Shown here: piece after piece, positions 18,737 through 26,484 of the stretch
How positions within the stretch are numbered: the first letter of the stretch is position 1
Layout: every line of letters starts with the position of its first letter
NCBI GenBank assembly: GCA_016213775.1
Contig: JACQZR010000003.1
Coordinates: forward strand, 1-64,000
Direction of reading: 5' to 3'
Length of the DNA stretch: 64,000 nt
Origin: Acidobacteriota bacterium
GTDB lineage: Bacteria > Acidobacteriota > Terriglobia > Bryobacterales > Bryobacteraceae
Program-made: the position numbers and the translations under genes
Notes under the pieces: generated by a model
Told to the model about the DNA's origin: nothing
The model's database searches: none
What the model saw: only the letters and a program-made list of their open reading frames with translations

Positions 18737-20962
18737 GTGCAAAAAATTGTCCGCGACATCAACCTGGTGATCGGCGCGTTGCTGATTGCGTTTCTGGCGA
18801 TTGTGTACTGGTACGCATGGAGTCCTCTGCCTGCGGTGTCGGGGACGGTACGGCTGCCGGTGGACAAACCAGCAACTGTCGTTCGCGACGAGTTGGGCGC
18901 GCCGCACATCACCGCGGCAGGAGTTGAAGATGCGGTGTTTCTTCAAGGCTACGTGCACGCTCAGGATCGCCTGTTTCAGATGGACGCGCTGCGCCGCTTT
19001 GCGGCGGGCGAACTGGCCGAGGTAGCCGGTTCGGCGGCACTGCAAACGGATCAGGAATCGCGGCGGCTGCGGATGCGCAGGCTCGCGGAGATGCACTATG
19101 CAAGGCTCAGCGCGGAGGATCGCAGAATGATGGGCGCTTACGCGCGCGGCGTCAACCACTTCCTCGAAACGCACGCAGGCAAACTGCCGGTGGAGTTTTC
19201 GCTGCTCGGCTATGACCCTCGTCCGTGGTCTGTCATCGACACTTTGCTGGTGGGCCTGCAGATGTACCGCTCGCTTACCAGCAATTGGAAGGACGAACTG
19301 TTGAAGGGGACGTTGCTGGAGAACGCCGCGGCGAAGAATGCCGATCCTGGGAAGGTGCAGTTCCTGTTTCCCGTGCGCACTGGAGAAGAAGCGCAGTTGG
19401 GTTCAAACGCCTGGGTGATCTCCGGAAAGCACACCGCCAGCGGCAAACCGATCCTGGCGAATGATACGCATCTCGAATGGGCGTTCCCGTCTCCGTGGTA
19501 CCTGGTGCATCTGAAAGCCGACGGGTGGAACGTCAGTGGATTCTCGTTGCCCGGCGTGCCGCTGGTGATCGTCGGCCACAATGAGCGGATCGCCTGGGGC
19601 ATCACGAATCTGCAGTTTGACGTTCAAGACATTTACATGGAGCAGTTGAACCCTGCCACTGGGCAGTATTTGTACGACGGCAAAGTGCAACTTGCACGCC
19701 AGGAACGCGAAGTCATCCGTGTAAAGGGCGGCAACACTGTGGAATTGAACCTCTGGGTGACGCGGCATGGGCCGGTGTTTGTCTCGAGCGACAAGGCACA
19801 ACTGGCGTTGCATTGGGTTGCGGCTGAGCCGGAGGGATTCGCGTTCCCGTTTCCGCTGATCAACCGGGCTTCGAATTGGGAACAGTTCAGCGCGGCACTG
19901 GAGAAGTACACTGGGCCGGGTTCGAACTTCGTCTACGCGGATGTCGACGGCAACATCGGCTATCGCGCGGCCGGGCGGCTTCCTCTACGCCGCAATCACA
20001 ACGGCGATGTGCCTGTGCCCGGAAATGATCCCAGATTCGAATGGGACGGGTTTATCCCTTTTGCGGACATGCCTTCCTCGTACAACCCGCCATCGGGTAT
20101 TCTGGTGACCTCCAATCAGAATCCGTTTCCGGAGAAGTCCGGCTATCGCGTGAATGGTAACTTCGCGTCGCACTACCGTTCGCGACAAGTGTTGGCGCGG
20201 CTGCAATCGCACGAGGGTTGGAAGGCGGAAGAGATGCCCGGCATCCAAATGGACGCGTATTCCGGCTTTTCGCACCGGCTGGCGCGCGATTTAGTGAACG
20301 CCTGGGAAAAGCGCGGGCAAGCCAACAAGCCGCTCGCGCCCGCGGTGGATTTACTGAGGAAGTGGGACGGGCAGATGCGGCGCGGTTTGGCAGCGCCGTT
20401 CCTCGTCACGCTCGCATTCCAGCACTTGCGGAAGGCGGTGGCGGAACGGGCTTCGCCCACACAGGGTTCCACGTATGAGGCGCAGATGGCGCCGGTGGTG
20501 ATCGAGAGGTTGCTCGACACTCGCCCCGCGGATTGGTTCAAGGATTTCGACGCGTTGCTGATGCAGTGTTTCTCCGATGCCGTGGATGAGGGCAAGAAGC
20601 TGCAGGGGGATTCGATTGGGCGGTGGGACTACGGCAAGTACACCGAATTCACGCTGTCGCACCCAGTCATCAGCAAATTGCCCGTTTTCGGGTCGTGGTT
20701 CAATCTGGGGCCGATGCCGATGGATGGCTCGTCCTCGACAGTGAAGCAGACCACCCGGCGGCTTGGCCCCTCGATGCGGTTTGTCGCGGACCTGGCGAAT
20801 TGGGATGCATCATTGCGTGCGTTGACAACGGGCCAGTCGGGACAGCCGTTGTCGAAGCACTTCCGCGATCAATGGGAGGCGTACTACGCGGGGCGCGTGT
20901 TTGCAGAGCAGTTCCACAAGGTCAATGCAATGGAGACGCTGACGGTGGAACCGGGACGGTAG
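18737..20962 (+). CDS. Penicillin acylase family protein (N-terminal nucleophile hydrolase)
   Basis: A 741-residue exported amidase precursor. An N-terminal membrane anchor or signal (about residues 8-30, LVIGALLIAFLAIVYWYAW) is followed by the alpha chain and a linker. The self-cleavage site is at Gly-Ser223 (LGSNAWVISG), so Ser223 would be the N-terminal nucleophile of the beta chain. Other family segments are QDRLFQMDALRRFAAGELAE, PGVPLVIVGHNERIAWG and YADVDGNIGYRAAGRLP. Family members cleave acyl amides such as [11 protein letters not shown] and acyl-homoserine lactones; the natural substrate is unknown. The GTG start is chosen because it fits the -10 spacing. The gene is divergent from the CorC-family gene. 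Confidence 0.9.
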   Translation: MQKIVRDINLVIGALLIAFLAIVYWYAWSPLPAVSGTVRLPVDKPATVVRDELGAPHITAAGVEDAVFLQGYVHAQDRLFQMDALRRFAAGELAEVAGSAALQTDQESRRLRMRRLAEMHYARLSAEDRRMMGAYARGVNHFLETHAGKLPVEFSLLGYDPRPWSVIDTLLVGLQMYRSLTSNWKDELLKGTLLENAAAKNADPGKVQFLFPVRTGEEAQLGSNAWVISGKHTASGKPILANDTHLEWAFPSPWYLVHLKADGWNVSGFSLPGVPLVIVGHNERIAWGITNLQFDVQDIYMEQLNPATGQYLYDGKVQLARQEREVIRVKGGNTVELNLWVTRHGPVFVSSDKAQLALHWVAAEPEGFAFPFPLINRASNWEQFSAALEKYTGPGSNFVYADVDGNIGYRAAGRLPLRRNHNGDVPVPGNDPRFEWDGFIPFADMPSSYNPPSGILVTSNQNPFPEKSGYRVNGNFASHYRSRQVLARLQSHEGWKAEEMPGIQMDAYSGFSHRLARDLVNAWEKRGQANKPLAPAVDLLRKWDGQMRRGLAAPFLVTLAFQHLRKAVAERASPTQGSTYEAQMAPVVIERLLDTRPADWFKDFDALLMQCFSDAVDEGKKLQGDSIGRWDYGKYTEFTLSHPVISKLPVFGSWFNLGPMPMDGSSSTVKQTTRRLGPSMRFVADLANWDASLRALTTGQSGQPLSKHFRDQWEAYYAGRVFAEQFHKVNAMETLTVEPGR

Positions 20963-21120
20963 CAGCGGCAACCAAAGGCAAACGGGCAGTGTGTCTACAC
21001 GGTTGTGTCAGCGCGACACAGCCAGAGTTGCGACAGAAGAGGCGATAAGCGAGAAAGTCCTTTATTTTCAATAATGGCGGGGGTCGGGACATTGGCTGGC
21101 CACATGCTGTATAGTAGAAC

Positions 21121-21280
21121 GAATTGATGGAAGAACCTCTTTAAACCTGCCCTCTGCTGCAACAAGCGGATACAGGTGAACTGAGCTGAGGCAAGAAACA
21201 GTGCTTGCGGGAGTCGATTTTTCAGTATCCAGTCCGCTCATTCACTTGGTTTGCTGGTTGCAACAGAGGGTGATTTTTTT
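21121..21280 (+). ncRNA. Candidate structured RNA, possibly 6S RNA
   Basis: In a 684-bp gap without a credible gene, a 14-nt arm at 21150-21163 (CCCTCTGCTGCAAC) pairs with 21257-21270 (GTTGCAACAGAGGG) with one mismatch, and T7 follows at 21274-21280. Inside, GCGGATAC (21166-21173) can pair with GTATCC (21225-21230) or TCCGC (21233-21237), and GCAAG/CTTGC (21191-21195/21204-21208) closes an apical hairpin. One long closing stem, an internal bubble and an apical stem in about 160 nt resemble 6S RNA, including an AAGCGG segment after the 5' arm as in the E. coli RNA. A -10 (TATAGT, 21110-21115) with GGGACA 18 nt upstream would start it near 21121. Family assignment is inference. Confidence 0.45.
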
Positions 21281-21488
21281 GAAGAGAGATTCGAGAGAAG
21301 TGCTCCCCAATTCAAAGACGCCCCGAACAGAAGGGGATTGTGACCTTCCCTGGGTCTTTGGTTTCAGCCAACGGTTGGCATTCTTGGCAGGATTGTTTGG
21401 ACGCGGGCCTGACCAAGCGTGTTAGCGGTGCGGGTATCGCTGATTTACCAGCCGCGCTGGCGCCGGACCCGAATGCCCGACTTGGGCG
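21281..21488. other. Non-coding region with secondary hairpins
   Basis: No coding region is credible here. CAAAGAC (21313-21319) pairs with GTCTTTG (21354-21360), and CCCC/GGGG (21321-21324/21333-21336) forms a hairpin inside it. The RNA might therefore extend beyond the T-run at 21280. The stretch before the RNA (20963-21109) holds only a weak hairpin, TGTGTC/GACACA, at 21004-21020, after the penicillin-acylase gene. Confidence 0.4.
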
Positions 21489-21545
21489 GACCGCACTGGA
21501 AACGGCTTTTTTGTAGCTTTCTCTCTCGCCGTTTCCAGTGCGGTC
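21489..21545. repeat. 18-bp perfect inverted repeat
   Basis: GACCGCACTGGAAACGGC (21489-21506) and its exact reverse complement (21528-21545) flank a 21-nt loop that starts with T6. It lies 100 bp before the DsbA-like gene. It could be a terminator (T-rich on both sides of the second arm), a REP-type element or a miniature mobile repeat. Confidence 0.6.
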
Positions 21546-21631
21546 GTTCTTTGTCAGTGTAGCTGAAGTACCACCACGTTACCTGTTTTTTGCGCAAAGT
21601 GCAATAGTCCCTTCGCTCTAGTTGCGCGTTC

Positions 21632-21640
21632 TGCGATAAT
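21632..21640 (+). promoter_or_regulatory. Extended -10 element of the DsbA-like gene
   Basis: TGCGATAAT fits an extended -10 and ends 6 nt before ATG 21647, so the transcript would be leaderless. There is no Shine-Dalgarno sequence. Confidence 0.45.
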
Positions 21641-21646
21641 CTTCCC

Positions 21647-22573
21647 ATGAGAGTCCTGTTTGCGGCCCTGCTTTTGACAGCGCTAGCCACCGCCCAGAAT
21701 CCCCCAAAAGCGGGGGCGCAGTCTGAAGCGGCACCCGCCAAATCGAACAAGGCGCCTGCTCCGCAGCCCGACTGGCAGAAAGCAACCGAGCTTCCGGCTC
21801 TCGACATGACCGGTCTCACCCCGGCACAAAAGTCCACTCTTTTGAAACTGCTACGGGAGGAGAGCTGCATCTGCGGGTGCTCCATGAAACTCGCCGAATG
21901 CCGCATCAAGGATCCCGCCTGCCGCGACAGCCGGACCCTGGCATCGATTGCCGCGCAGGAGTTCCGTGCGGGCAAGAACGATGCGACTGTAAGGGCAATT
22001 CTGAAGAATTCCGACATGGCCAAGGCCCGGCGCGCGGCGCTGCTGGGGGAGCCCGTTCGGATCGATACGCAAGGCGCGCCGTCACGCGGTCCCGCGAACG
22101 CCAGGCTCACCATCGTCGAATACTCCGACTTCCAATGCCCCTACTGCCGCGTCGCAGCCCAGCACGTCTACACCATCCTGGCGAAATACCCCAAGGACAT
22201 CCGGCTGGTATTCAAACAGTTCCCATTGGAAAGCCACTCCATGGCGGCATTCGCGGCGGAGGCTGCGCTGGCTGCCCACGCGCAAGGCAAGTTCTGGGAG
22301 TTGCATGACAAGATGTTCGCCAACCCGCGCGCGATCAACAGGAATACTGTGGTGGCTTGGGCCGGCGAAGTTGGTATCGACGTGAGCCGCTTCACCGCCG
22401 ATCTGAACACGGGGAAGTTCCGCAAGCAGGTGGACAAGGAAGCCGATGAGGGCACCGCCGTAGGCGTCACGGGCACCCCGAGCTTCTTCTTCAACGGCAA
22501 GCTGTATCGCGGCGCGATGGAGCCAGAGGCCGTCCTGCCGGTGGTTGAGGAAGAGCTGAAAAAGGCGCGCTAG
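21647..22573 (+). CDS. DsbA-family thioredoxin-fold protein with a cysteine-rich N-terminal domain
   Basis: A 308-residue exported thiol-disulfide oxidoreductase. A signal peptide (MRVLFAALLLTALATAQ) and a Pro/Ala/Lys-rich linker lead to a small domain (about 55-125) with C-I-C-G-C at residues 74-78 and further Cys residues in LAECRIKDPAC. The C-terminal DsbA/DSBA_5-like thioredoxin domain (about 140-305) has the active site C164-P-Y-C167 in EYSDFQCPYCRVAA and the cis-Pro in VTGTPSFFFNG. It probably forms or shuffles disulfides in the periplasm. The Cys-rich module resembles the CxCxC region seen with cytochrome-maturation-type proteins, but no named family is certain. Confidence 0.88.
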   Translation: MRVLFAALLLTALATAQNPPKAGAQSEAAPAKSNKAPAPQPDWQKATELPALDMTGLTPAQKSTLLKLLREESCICGCSMKLAECRIKDPACRDSRTLASIAAQEFRAGKNDATVRAILKNSDMAKARRAALLGEPVRIDTQGAPSRGPANARLTIVEYSDFQCPYCRVAAQHVYTILAKYPKDIRLVFKQFPLESHSMAAFAAEAALAAHAQGKFWELHDKMFANPRAINRNTVVAWAGEVGIDVSRFTADLNTGKFRKQVDKEADEGTAVGVTGTPSFFFNGKLYRGAMEPEAVLPVVEEELKKAR

Positions 22574-22598
22574 TCCATCAATCACATTTCTGCCCATT

Positions 22599-22631
22599 CA
22601 TGAGCGATAGAATGGAAGTGGATCGCTCATG
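22599..22631. promoter_or_regulatory. Perfect 10-bp inverted repeat over the fic promoter and start codon
   Basis: CATGAGCGAT (22599-22608) and ATCGCTCATG (22622-22631) are exact reverse complements separated by 13 nt. A -10-like TAGAAT (22608-22613) begins in the left arm, and the right arm contains the ATG of the Fic gene (22629-22631). The layout fits an operator for a dimeric repressor, perhaps the Fic protein's own winged-helix domain, or a hairpin over the start codon. Confidence 0.6.
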
Positions 22632-23780
22632 GACTGGAACTGGCAACAATCCGACTGGCCGCACTTTTCCTGGGACGCCCAGGTGCTGCGACAAGCCGAA
22701 GAGCAGTTCCTACTGGGCGGGGGACTGCTGGCGGGCGTGTTCAAGCACCTCCAACAGCAGGACTGCTACGAAGTTACAGTGGAGGCTTCCTGCGATGAGG
22801 CCGTCATTACGTCGGAGATCGAAGGTGTTCTGCTGGACCGCGCCAGCGTGCAATCCTCCATCCGCAAACAACTGGGGCTCCCCACGGATCGTACTCGTAT
22901 TCCCGCAGCGGAAAGGGGCGTCGCGGAGATGGCTGTCGATGCTATGCGCGGCTTCCAGAACGAGTTGACTGAGGACAGGCTTTTCACCTGGCACCGCATG
23001 CTGTTCGCTGATCAGCACCGTGCCAGTGGCGGCGGCGTTCTCCACCAGGTGGGCTGCTATCGCAAAGGGCGTCTCGACATGGAGATCGTCTCCGGCCCTG
23101 TTCATGCACGACGGGTTCATTTCGTGGCACCCCCGGCCACACGGGTCCCCGGAGAGATGGCGCGGTTTCTGGATTGGTTCCGGGATTCCGGTCTGCCCGG
23201 CGTCACGCGGGCCGGTCTTGCGCATCTCTACTTCGAGTCCATTCACCCGTTTGAAGACGGAAACGGGCGCATCGGGAGGATAATCTCGGCAACAGCGCTG
23301 GCACAAGCCGTGGGTGAGCCGGTGCCTATCGCGCTTGCGGCTACGATTCTCTCACGGCGAAGAGAGTATTACGTCGCGCTGGAATCCGGCAGCAGAAGCA
23401 ATGAAGTGACCGCGTGGCTGCGCTGGTTCGCAGGCGTTGTGCTGGAAGCGCAGCGGCGCACTACCGCGCAAGTGGAGTTTCTGCTCGACAAGACAAGGCT
23501 TATTGACCGGATGCGCGATCAGTGGAACGCGCGCCAGGAGAAGGCTATGCTGCGCATGTTTCGAGAAGGGCCGGACGGGTTTCAGGGAGGTCTGAGCGCC
23601 GGCAACTACGCCGCGATCACAGGCGCCTCCGCTGCTACCGCCACTCGCGACCTCGCGGATCTGGTGGAGAAGGGCGCACTGCTACGAACCGGAGAGCGTC
23701 GGCACACCCGCTATTGGCTTGCGATTCCGGAGCGCTCCGCCGCACCCGTAAGGATCGACGAAAGCGGCGGGATACAGTAG
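22629..23780 (+). CDS. Fic family protein with DUF4172 N-terminus and winged-helix C-terminus
   Basis: A 383-residue protein that probably AMPylates a protein target. The N-terminal DUF4172-like region begins WNWQQSDWPHFSWD. An auto-inhibitory motif of the (S/T)xxxE(G/N) type is present as TSEIEG (about residues 60-65), which would block ATP binding in the resting state. The Fic core (about 110-270) has the catalytic motif HPFEDGNGRIGR (about 206-217), with no substitution in the H-F-D/E-G-N-G-R pattern. The C-terminal winged helix (about 300-375) has GASAATATRDLADLVEKGAL and RTGERRHTRYWL. No antitoxin-like gene is adjacent. The 10-bp inverted repeat at the start suggests autoregulation. Confidence 0.92.
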   Translation: MDWNWQQSDWPHFSWDAQVLRQAEEQFLLGGGLLAGVFKHLQQQDCYEVTVEASCDEAVITSEIEGVLLDRASVQSSIRKQLGLPTDRTRIPAAERGVAEMAVDAMRGFQNELTEDRLFTWHRMLFADQHRASGGGVLHQVGCYRKGRLDMEIVSGPVHARRVHFVAPPATRVPGEMARFLDWFRDSGLPGVTRAGLAHLYFESIHPFEDGNGRIGRIISATALAQAVGEPVPIALAATILSRRREYYVALESGSRSNEVTAWLRWFAGVVLEAQRRTTAQVEFLLDKTRLIDRMRDQWNARQEKAMLRMFREGPDGFQGGLSAGNYAAITGASAATATRDLADLVEKGALLRTGERRHTRYWLAIPERSAAPVRIDESGGIQ

Positions 23781-23800
23781 ATCACCCAAGCCCGGGGAGT

Positions 23801-24250
23801 CTACAGCAGCACGAACACGTCGTACTCGATTTCGTCGCGAGTCACCCAGTTCCCGATCCCGACGGCCAGAATCTCGTTGAGGCGGGCATACGGCCCGGGC
23901 CCGCATTCGAATGTCAGACACACACGCCACGTCCCCGGCCAGCGGCCGTTGGTGTAGAACGGGCTGAGCCGCCCCGTCTGCGTGGCGACGATGATAGTCC
24001 CATCGTGGGTCTGCATGGCCAGGCGAACATCGGGAATGTACGTATCGCCCGATTGGGTGGCGAAGTCCGCGCACAGGCCGGGAAGGAACAACCCCGAGAG
24101 ATGTGGTCCTTCGAAATCGCCGGAGATCGCCGGCACCAGCAGACGGTCCCCTTTGGGCCCGCCGGGCATGCGATATACTTCCGCCAAGCCGCGGATTCGG
24201 GCTTTGTACAGAAATTCCACGGGAAGCGAACGGACTTCGGAGGACGCCAT
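23801..24250 (-). CDS. DUF3237 domain-containing protein
   Basis: A 149-residue protein without a signal peptide. It matches the DUF3237 pattern: VYRMPGGPKGDRLLVPAISGDFEGP, LPGLCADF, VRLAMQTHDGTIIVA, FECGPGPYARLNEILAVGIGNW and a C-terminal YDVFVL. The family forms a small beta-barrel and its biochemical role is unknown. It is the last gene of a five-gene minus-strand run (PQQ-like propeller, DUF2891, esterase, porin, DUF3237), with a 28-bp gap to the porin gene, so it is probably co-transcribed. Confidence 0.85.
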   Translation of the reverse strand: MASSEVRSLPVEFLYKARIRGLAEVYRMPGGPKGDRLLVPAISGDFEGPHLSGLFLPGLCADFATQSGDTYIPDVRLAMQTHDGTIIVATQTGRLSPFYTNGRWPGTWRVCLTFECGPGPYARLNEILAVGIGNWVTRDEIEYDVFVLL

Positions 24251-24278
24251 GCCTTAGTCTATATCAAACGGACGGCGC

Positions 24279-25601
24279 CTACATTTGACGGGTGAGGCTC
24301 AAATAATAGAAGGTGTACGCCTTCCCTGGAGTCATCCTATTCAGAAACTCAGCGTTGAAAATGTGGCCGATGCCGGTGCCCAATTGCGTGGACCTGGACG
24401 GCGTCCAGATCAGTTGCAGATCCACCTCCTCGCCGACGTGTCGTCCGCTGCGTCCCGTGGGATCGCGCAACGCCAGTGCGCCGCCAACCGTGTACAGACC
24501 GTCTGTCACGGAATCGAGCCACCAGGTGTGGAATCGCAATTGCCCCGCCAACGATTTCCTCGGACTCGTTTCGAGCGTTCCTCCAATGTGCCGGATATTT
24601 CTCCATCCCACCTGATCGGCCAGGCCGTACTTATCGTGGGGCGTCGGATAGAGCACCTCGAAGGTGCCGTGACGGCCGTCGCGCGGATTGCGGTCGCCGG
24701 TGGCGTAGTTGACGTCCCCGACGAGTGCGGGTTTCCAGCCGTTATCGGAGAGCCTCCGCCGCGCGCGCCAGTAGCCGCCCCATGCACTCACGGAGTCCGT
24801 ATTGCGGTGGCCGCGCTGCAGAATGGTATCGCTGGAGAAGTACCAATTGGAGCCGAGCCGCTTGGTGACGCGTAGTCCGGTCAGCCCCAAATCGTGACGG
24901 CCGCGCTTGCCCGCTTCATCCAATGCCGAGGGAATGAGGCGCCAGTAGTAATAAGGCTCCACAGTGCCGGCCTTGAGCAGCTTGTCAAATACTGCGTAGG
25001 CCCCATGAAGATTGTCCCCGGGCGCGCTGTAGTCCCACACGGCATCTTTGTTCACCACTACGCTCGATGCGAACAGATCGAGCTTCATCCCGCCCAGCCG
25101 CTGCGCACCCACCCGCAGCTTGATCGCATTGAATGTACGCCCGTTGTTACCCCAATTCGACACGCCGATCATGCGCTCTTCCGAGTACGTAATCTCCTGA
25201 CGGCCCACACGAAGTTCGAACGGCTGCTTCGCCAGATCGCCGAGCTGTACGTAGGCCATGCGAAGGTCCATCGTGCTCTGCAGGGGCGGCAGCGGGTTGA
25301 CATGATTCTGGAAGAATAGATGAGAATCCTGGGCCTGCCCGACGAAACGAAGCCAGGAAAGCGGCCGGAACTCGACGCCCAAACGGATCCGGCTCAACAG
25401 GTAGGTGTCGCTGTTGGCCTCGCGCCAGCGGATGTGTTCCTGCCCTTCCAACCGGGCACGATATTCGCCCGAGAAACGCAGCCACTTGGGCAGTTGCGCG
25501 TTCAGCAGATCGCTGGGTTGCGTGTAGATGGCATCATCAGCGCCCGGCAGCGCACCTGCGGAGAGCATCACAACCAGGACAGCGGCAGCTATCCGCCGCA
25601 T
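24279..25601 (-). CDS. Alginate-export-type outer-membrane porin
   Basis: A 440-residue outer-membrane protein. A signal peptide (MRRIAAAVLVVMLSAGALPGA) precedes a long series of amphipathic strands: LRFSGEYRARLEGQE, LSRIRLGVEFRPLSWL, ELRVGRQEITYSEERMIG, LHGAYAVFDKLL and NWYFSSDTILQRG. The order and the R.GRQE...E segment match the alginate export domain family (AlgE-like, PF13372). It would let an oligosaccharide or acidic sugar across the outer membrane; the substrate is inferred only. Its ATG directly follows the TAG of the upstream esterase gene, so the two are tightly coupled. Confidence 0.85.
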   Translation of the reverse strand: MRRIAAAVLVVMLSAGALPGADDAIYTQPSDLLNAQLPKWLRFSGEYRARLEGQEHIRWREANSDTYLLSRIRLGVEFRPLSWLRFVGQAQDSHLFFQNHVNPLPPLQSTMDLRMAYVQLGDLAKQPFELRVGRQEITYSEERMIGVSNWGNNGRTFNAIKLRVGAQRLGGMKLDLFASSVVVNKDAVWDYSAPGDNLHGAYAVFDKLLKAGTVEPYYYWRLIPSALDEAGKRGRHDLGLTGLRVTKRLGSNWYFSSDTILQRGHRNTDSVSAWGGYWRARRRLSDNGWKPALVGDVNYATGDRNPRDGRHGTFEVLYPTPHDKYGLADQVGWRNIRHIGGTLETSPRKSLAGQLRFHTWWLDSVTDGLYTVGGALALRDPTGRSGRHVGEEVDLQLIWTPSRSTQLGTGIGHIFNAEFLNRMTPGKAYTFYYLSLTRQM

Positions 25602-26471
25602 CTACTTCATGATTCCTTGCCGCGAGAGAAACGCGAAGATCTGGGGATACAGTTCCGCCATCTTTTCCTTTGGGAACCCGTGACGGCCTTGCGGCACGCT
25701 GATCAGCTCCGCCTTCGCCTTGATATCCACCAGCGCCTTGGTGAGCATCACGCCGTGCTGGTAGGGAACCGTCTGGTCCTGGTCGCCGTGAAGCGTCAGG
25801 ATCGGCGGCAGATCACGCCGCACATAGGTCATGGGCGAAACACGCCGCGCCAGCTCCAACCGGTTGGGAGATTCGGGAACCCACGTCACGGCGTATTTGC
25901 GCATGTTTGGTCCGCTGAGCTGGTCACCCACGTCGGTGATGCCATAGAAATTCACGACGGCGGCGACGCGCGCGGGCTTGCCGAGTTTGGCCGATTTCGG
26001 CGTCATGCCCACCATCAGCGACAAGTGGCCGCCCGCCGAGCCTCCGGTGACGATGACGCGCTTCTTGTCGATGCCGTACCTGGAGGCGTTGCGAAACACC
26101 CAATCAGCGGCTTTGAGCGAGTCCTCCACCGCCGCCGGCGCGGTGGCTGCCTTGGCCAGCCGGTACTCCACGTTGGCGACAACAAAGCCCTTCTCCAGAT
26201 AGGGCCGGACGAAGTTGTCGTACTGCGATTCCTTGGTGCCGCCGGTCCAGCCGCCGCCGTGAATCACGATCACGGCGGGACGTTTGCCGCCGGCCGCCCC
26301 CGCCGGCTGAAACACGTCGAGCCTGGTTTCCGGGTACTTGTCGTAGGCGATACCACCGTCCATCTTGACGCCATCGGGCAGCGGCGGATATTTCGGTGGA
26401 TTCTGCGCCGCGACAGGGAGCAGACAGACGAACAGCAGAAGTATCTTTCGGCGGACCGTTCGGCGGAACAT
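25602..26471 (-). CDS. Secreted alpha/beta-hydrolase (BD-FAE/carboxylesterase-like)
   Basis: A 289-residue exported esterase. A signal peptide (about 1-23, KILLLFVCLLPVAAQ) is followed by the oxyanion motif HGGGW, the strand VANVEYRL, the nucleophile elbow G-G-S-A-G-G (VTGGSAGGHLSL), the acid loop ILTLHGDQDQTVPY and the catalytic His in GRHGF. These fit the BD-FAE/DLH-like esterases that act on plant polysaccharide decorations. It is in the middle of the run of secreted proteins, with 13 bp to the gene upstream and none to the porin gene downstream. Confidence 0.9.
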   Translation of the reverse strand: MFRRTVRRKILLLFVCLLPVAAQNPPKYPPLPDGVKMDGGIAYDKYPETRLDVFQPAGAAGGKRPAVIVIHGGGWTGGTKESQYDNFVRPYLEKGFVVANVEYRLAKAATAPAAVEDSLKAADWVFRNASRYGIDKKRVIVTGGSAGGHLSLMVGMTPKSAKLGKPARVAAVVNFYGITDVGDQLSGPNMRKYAVTWVPESPNRLELARRVSPMTYVRRDLPPILTLHGDQDQTVPYQHGVMLTKALVDIKAKAELISVPQGRHGFPKEKMAELYPQIFAFLSRQGIMK

Positions 26472-26484
26472 AGTAGTAGCTATT

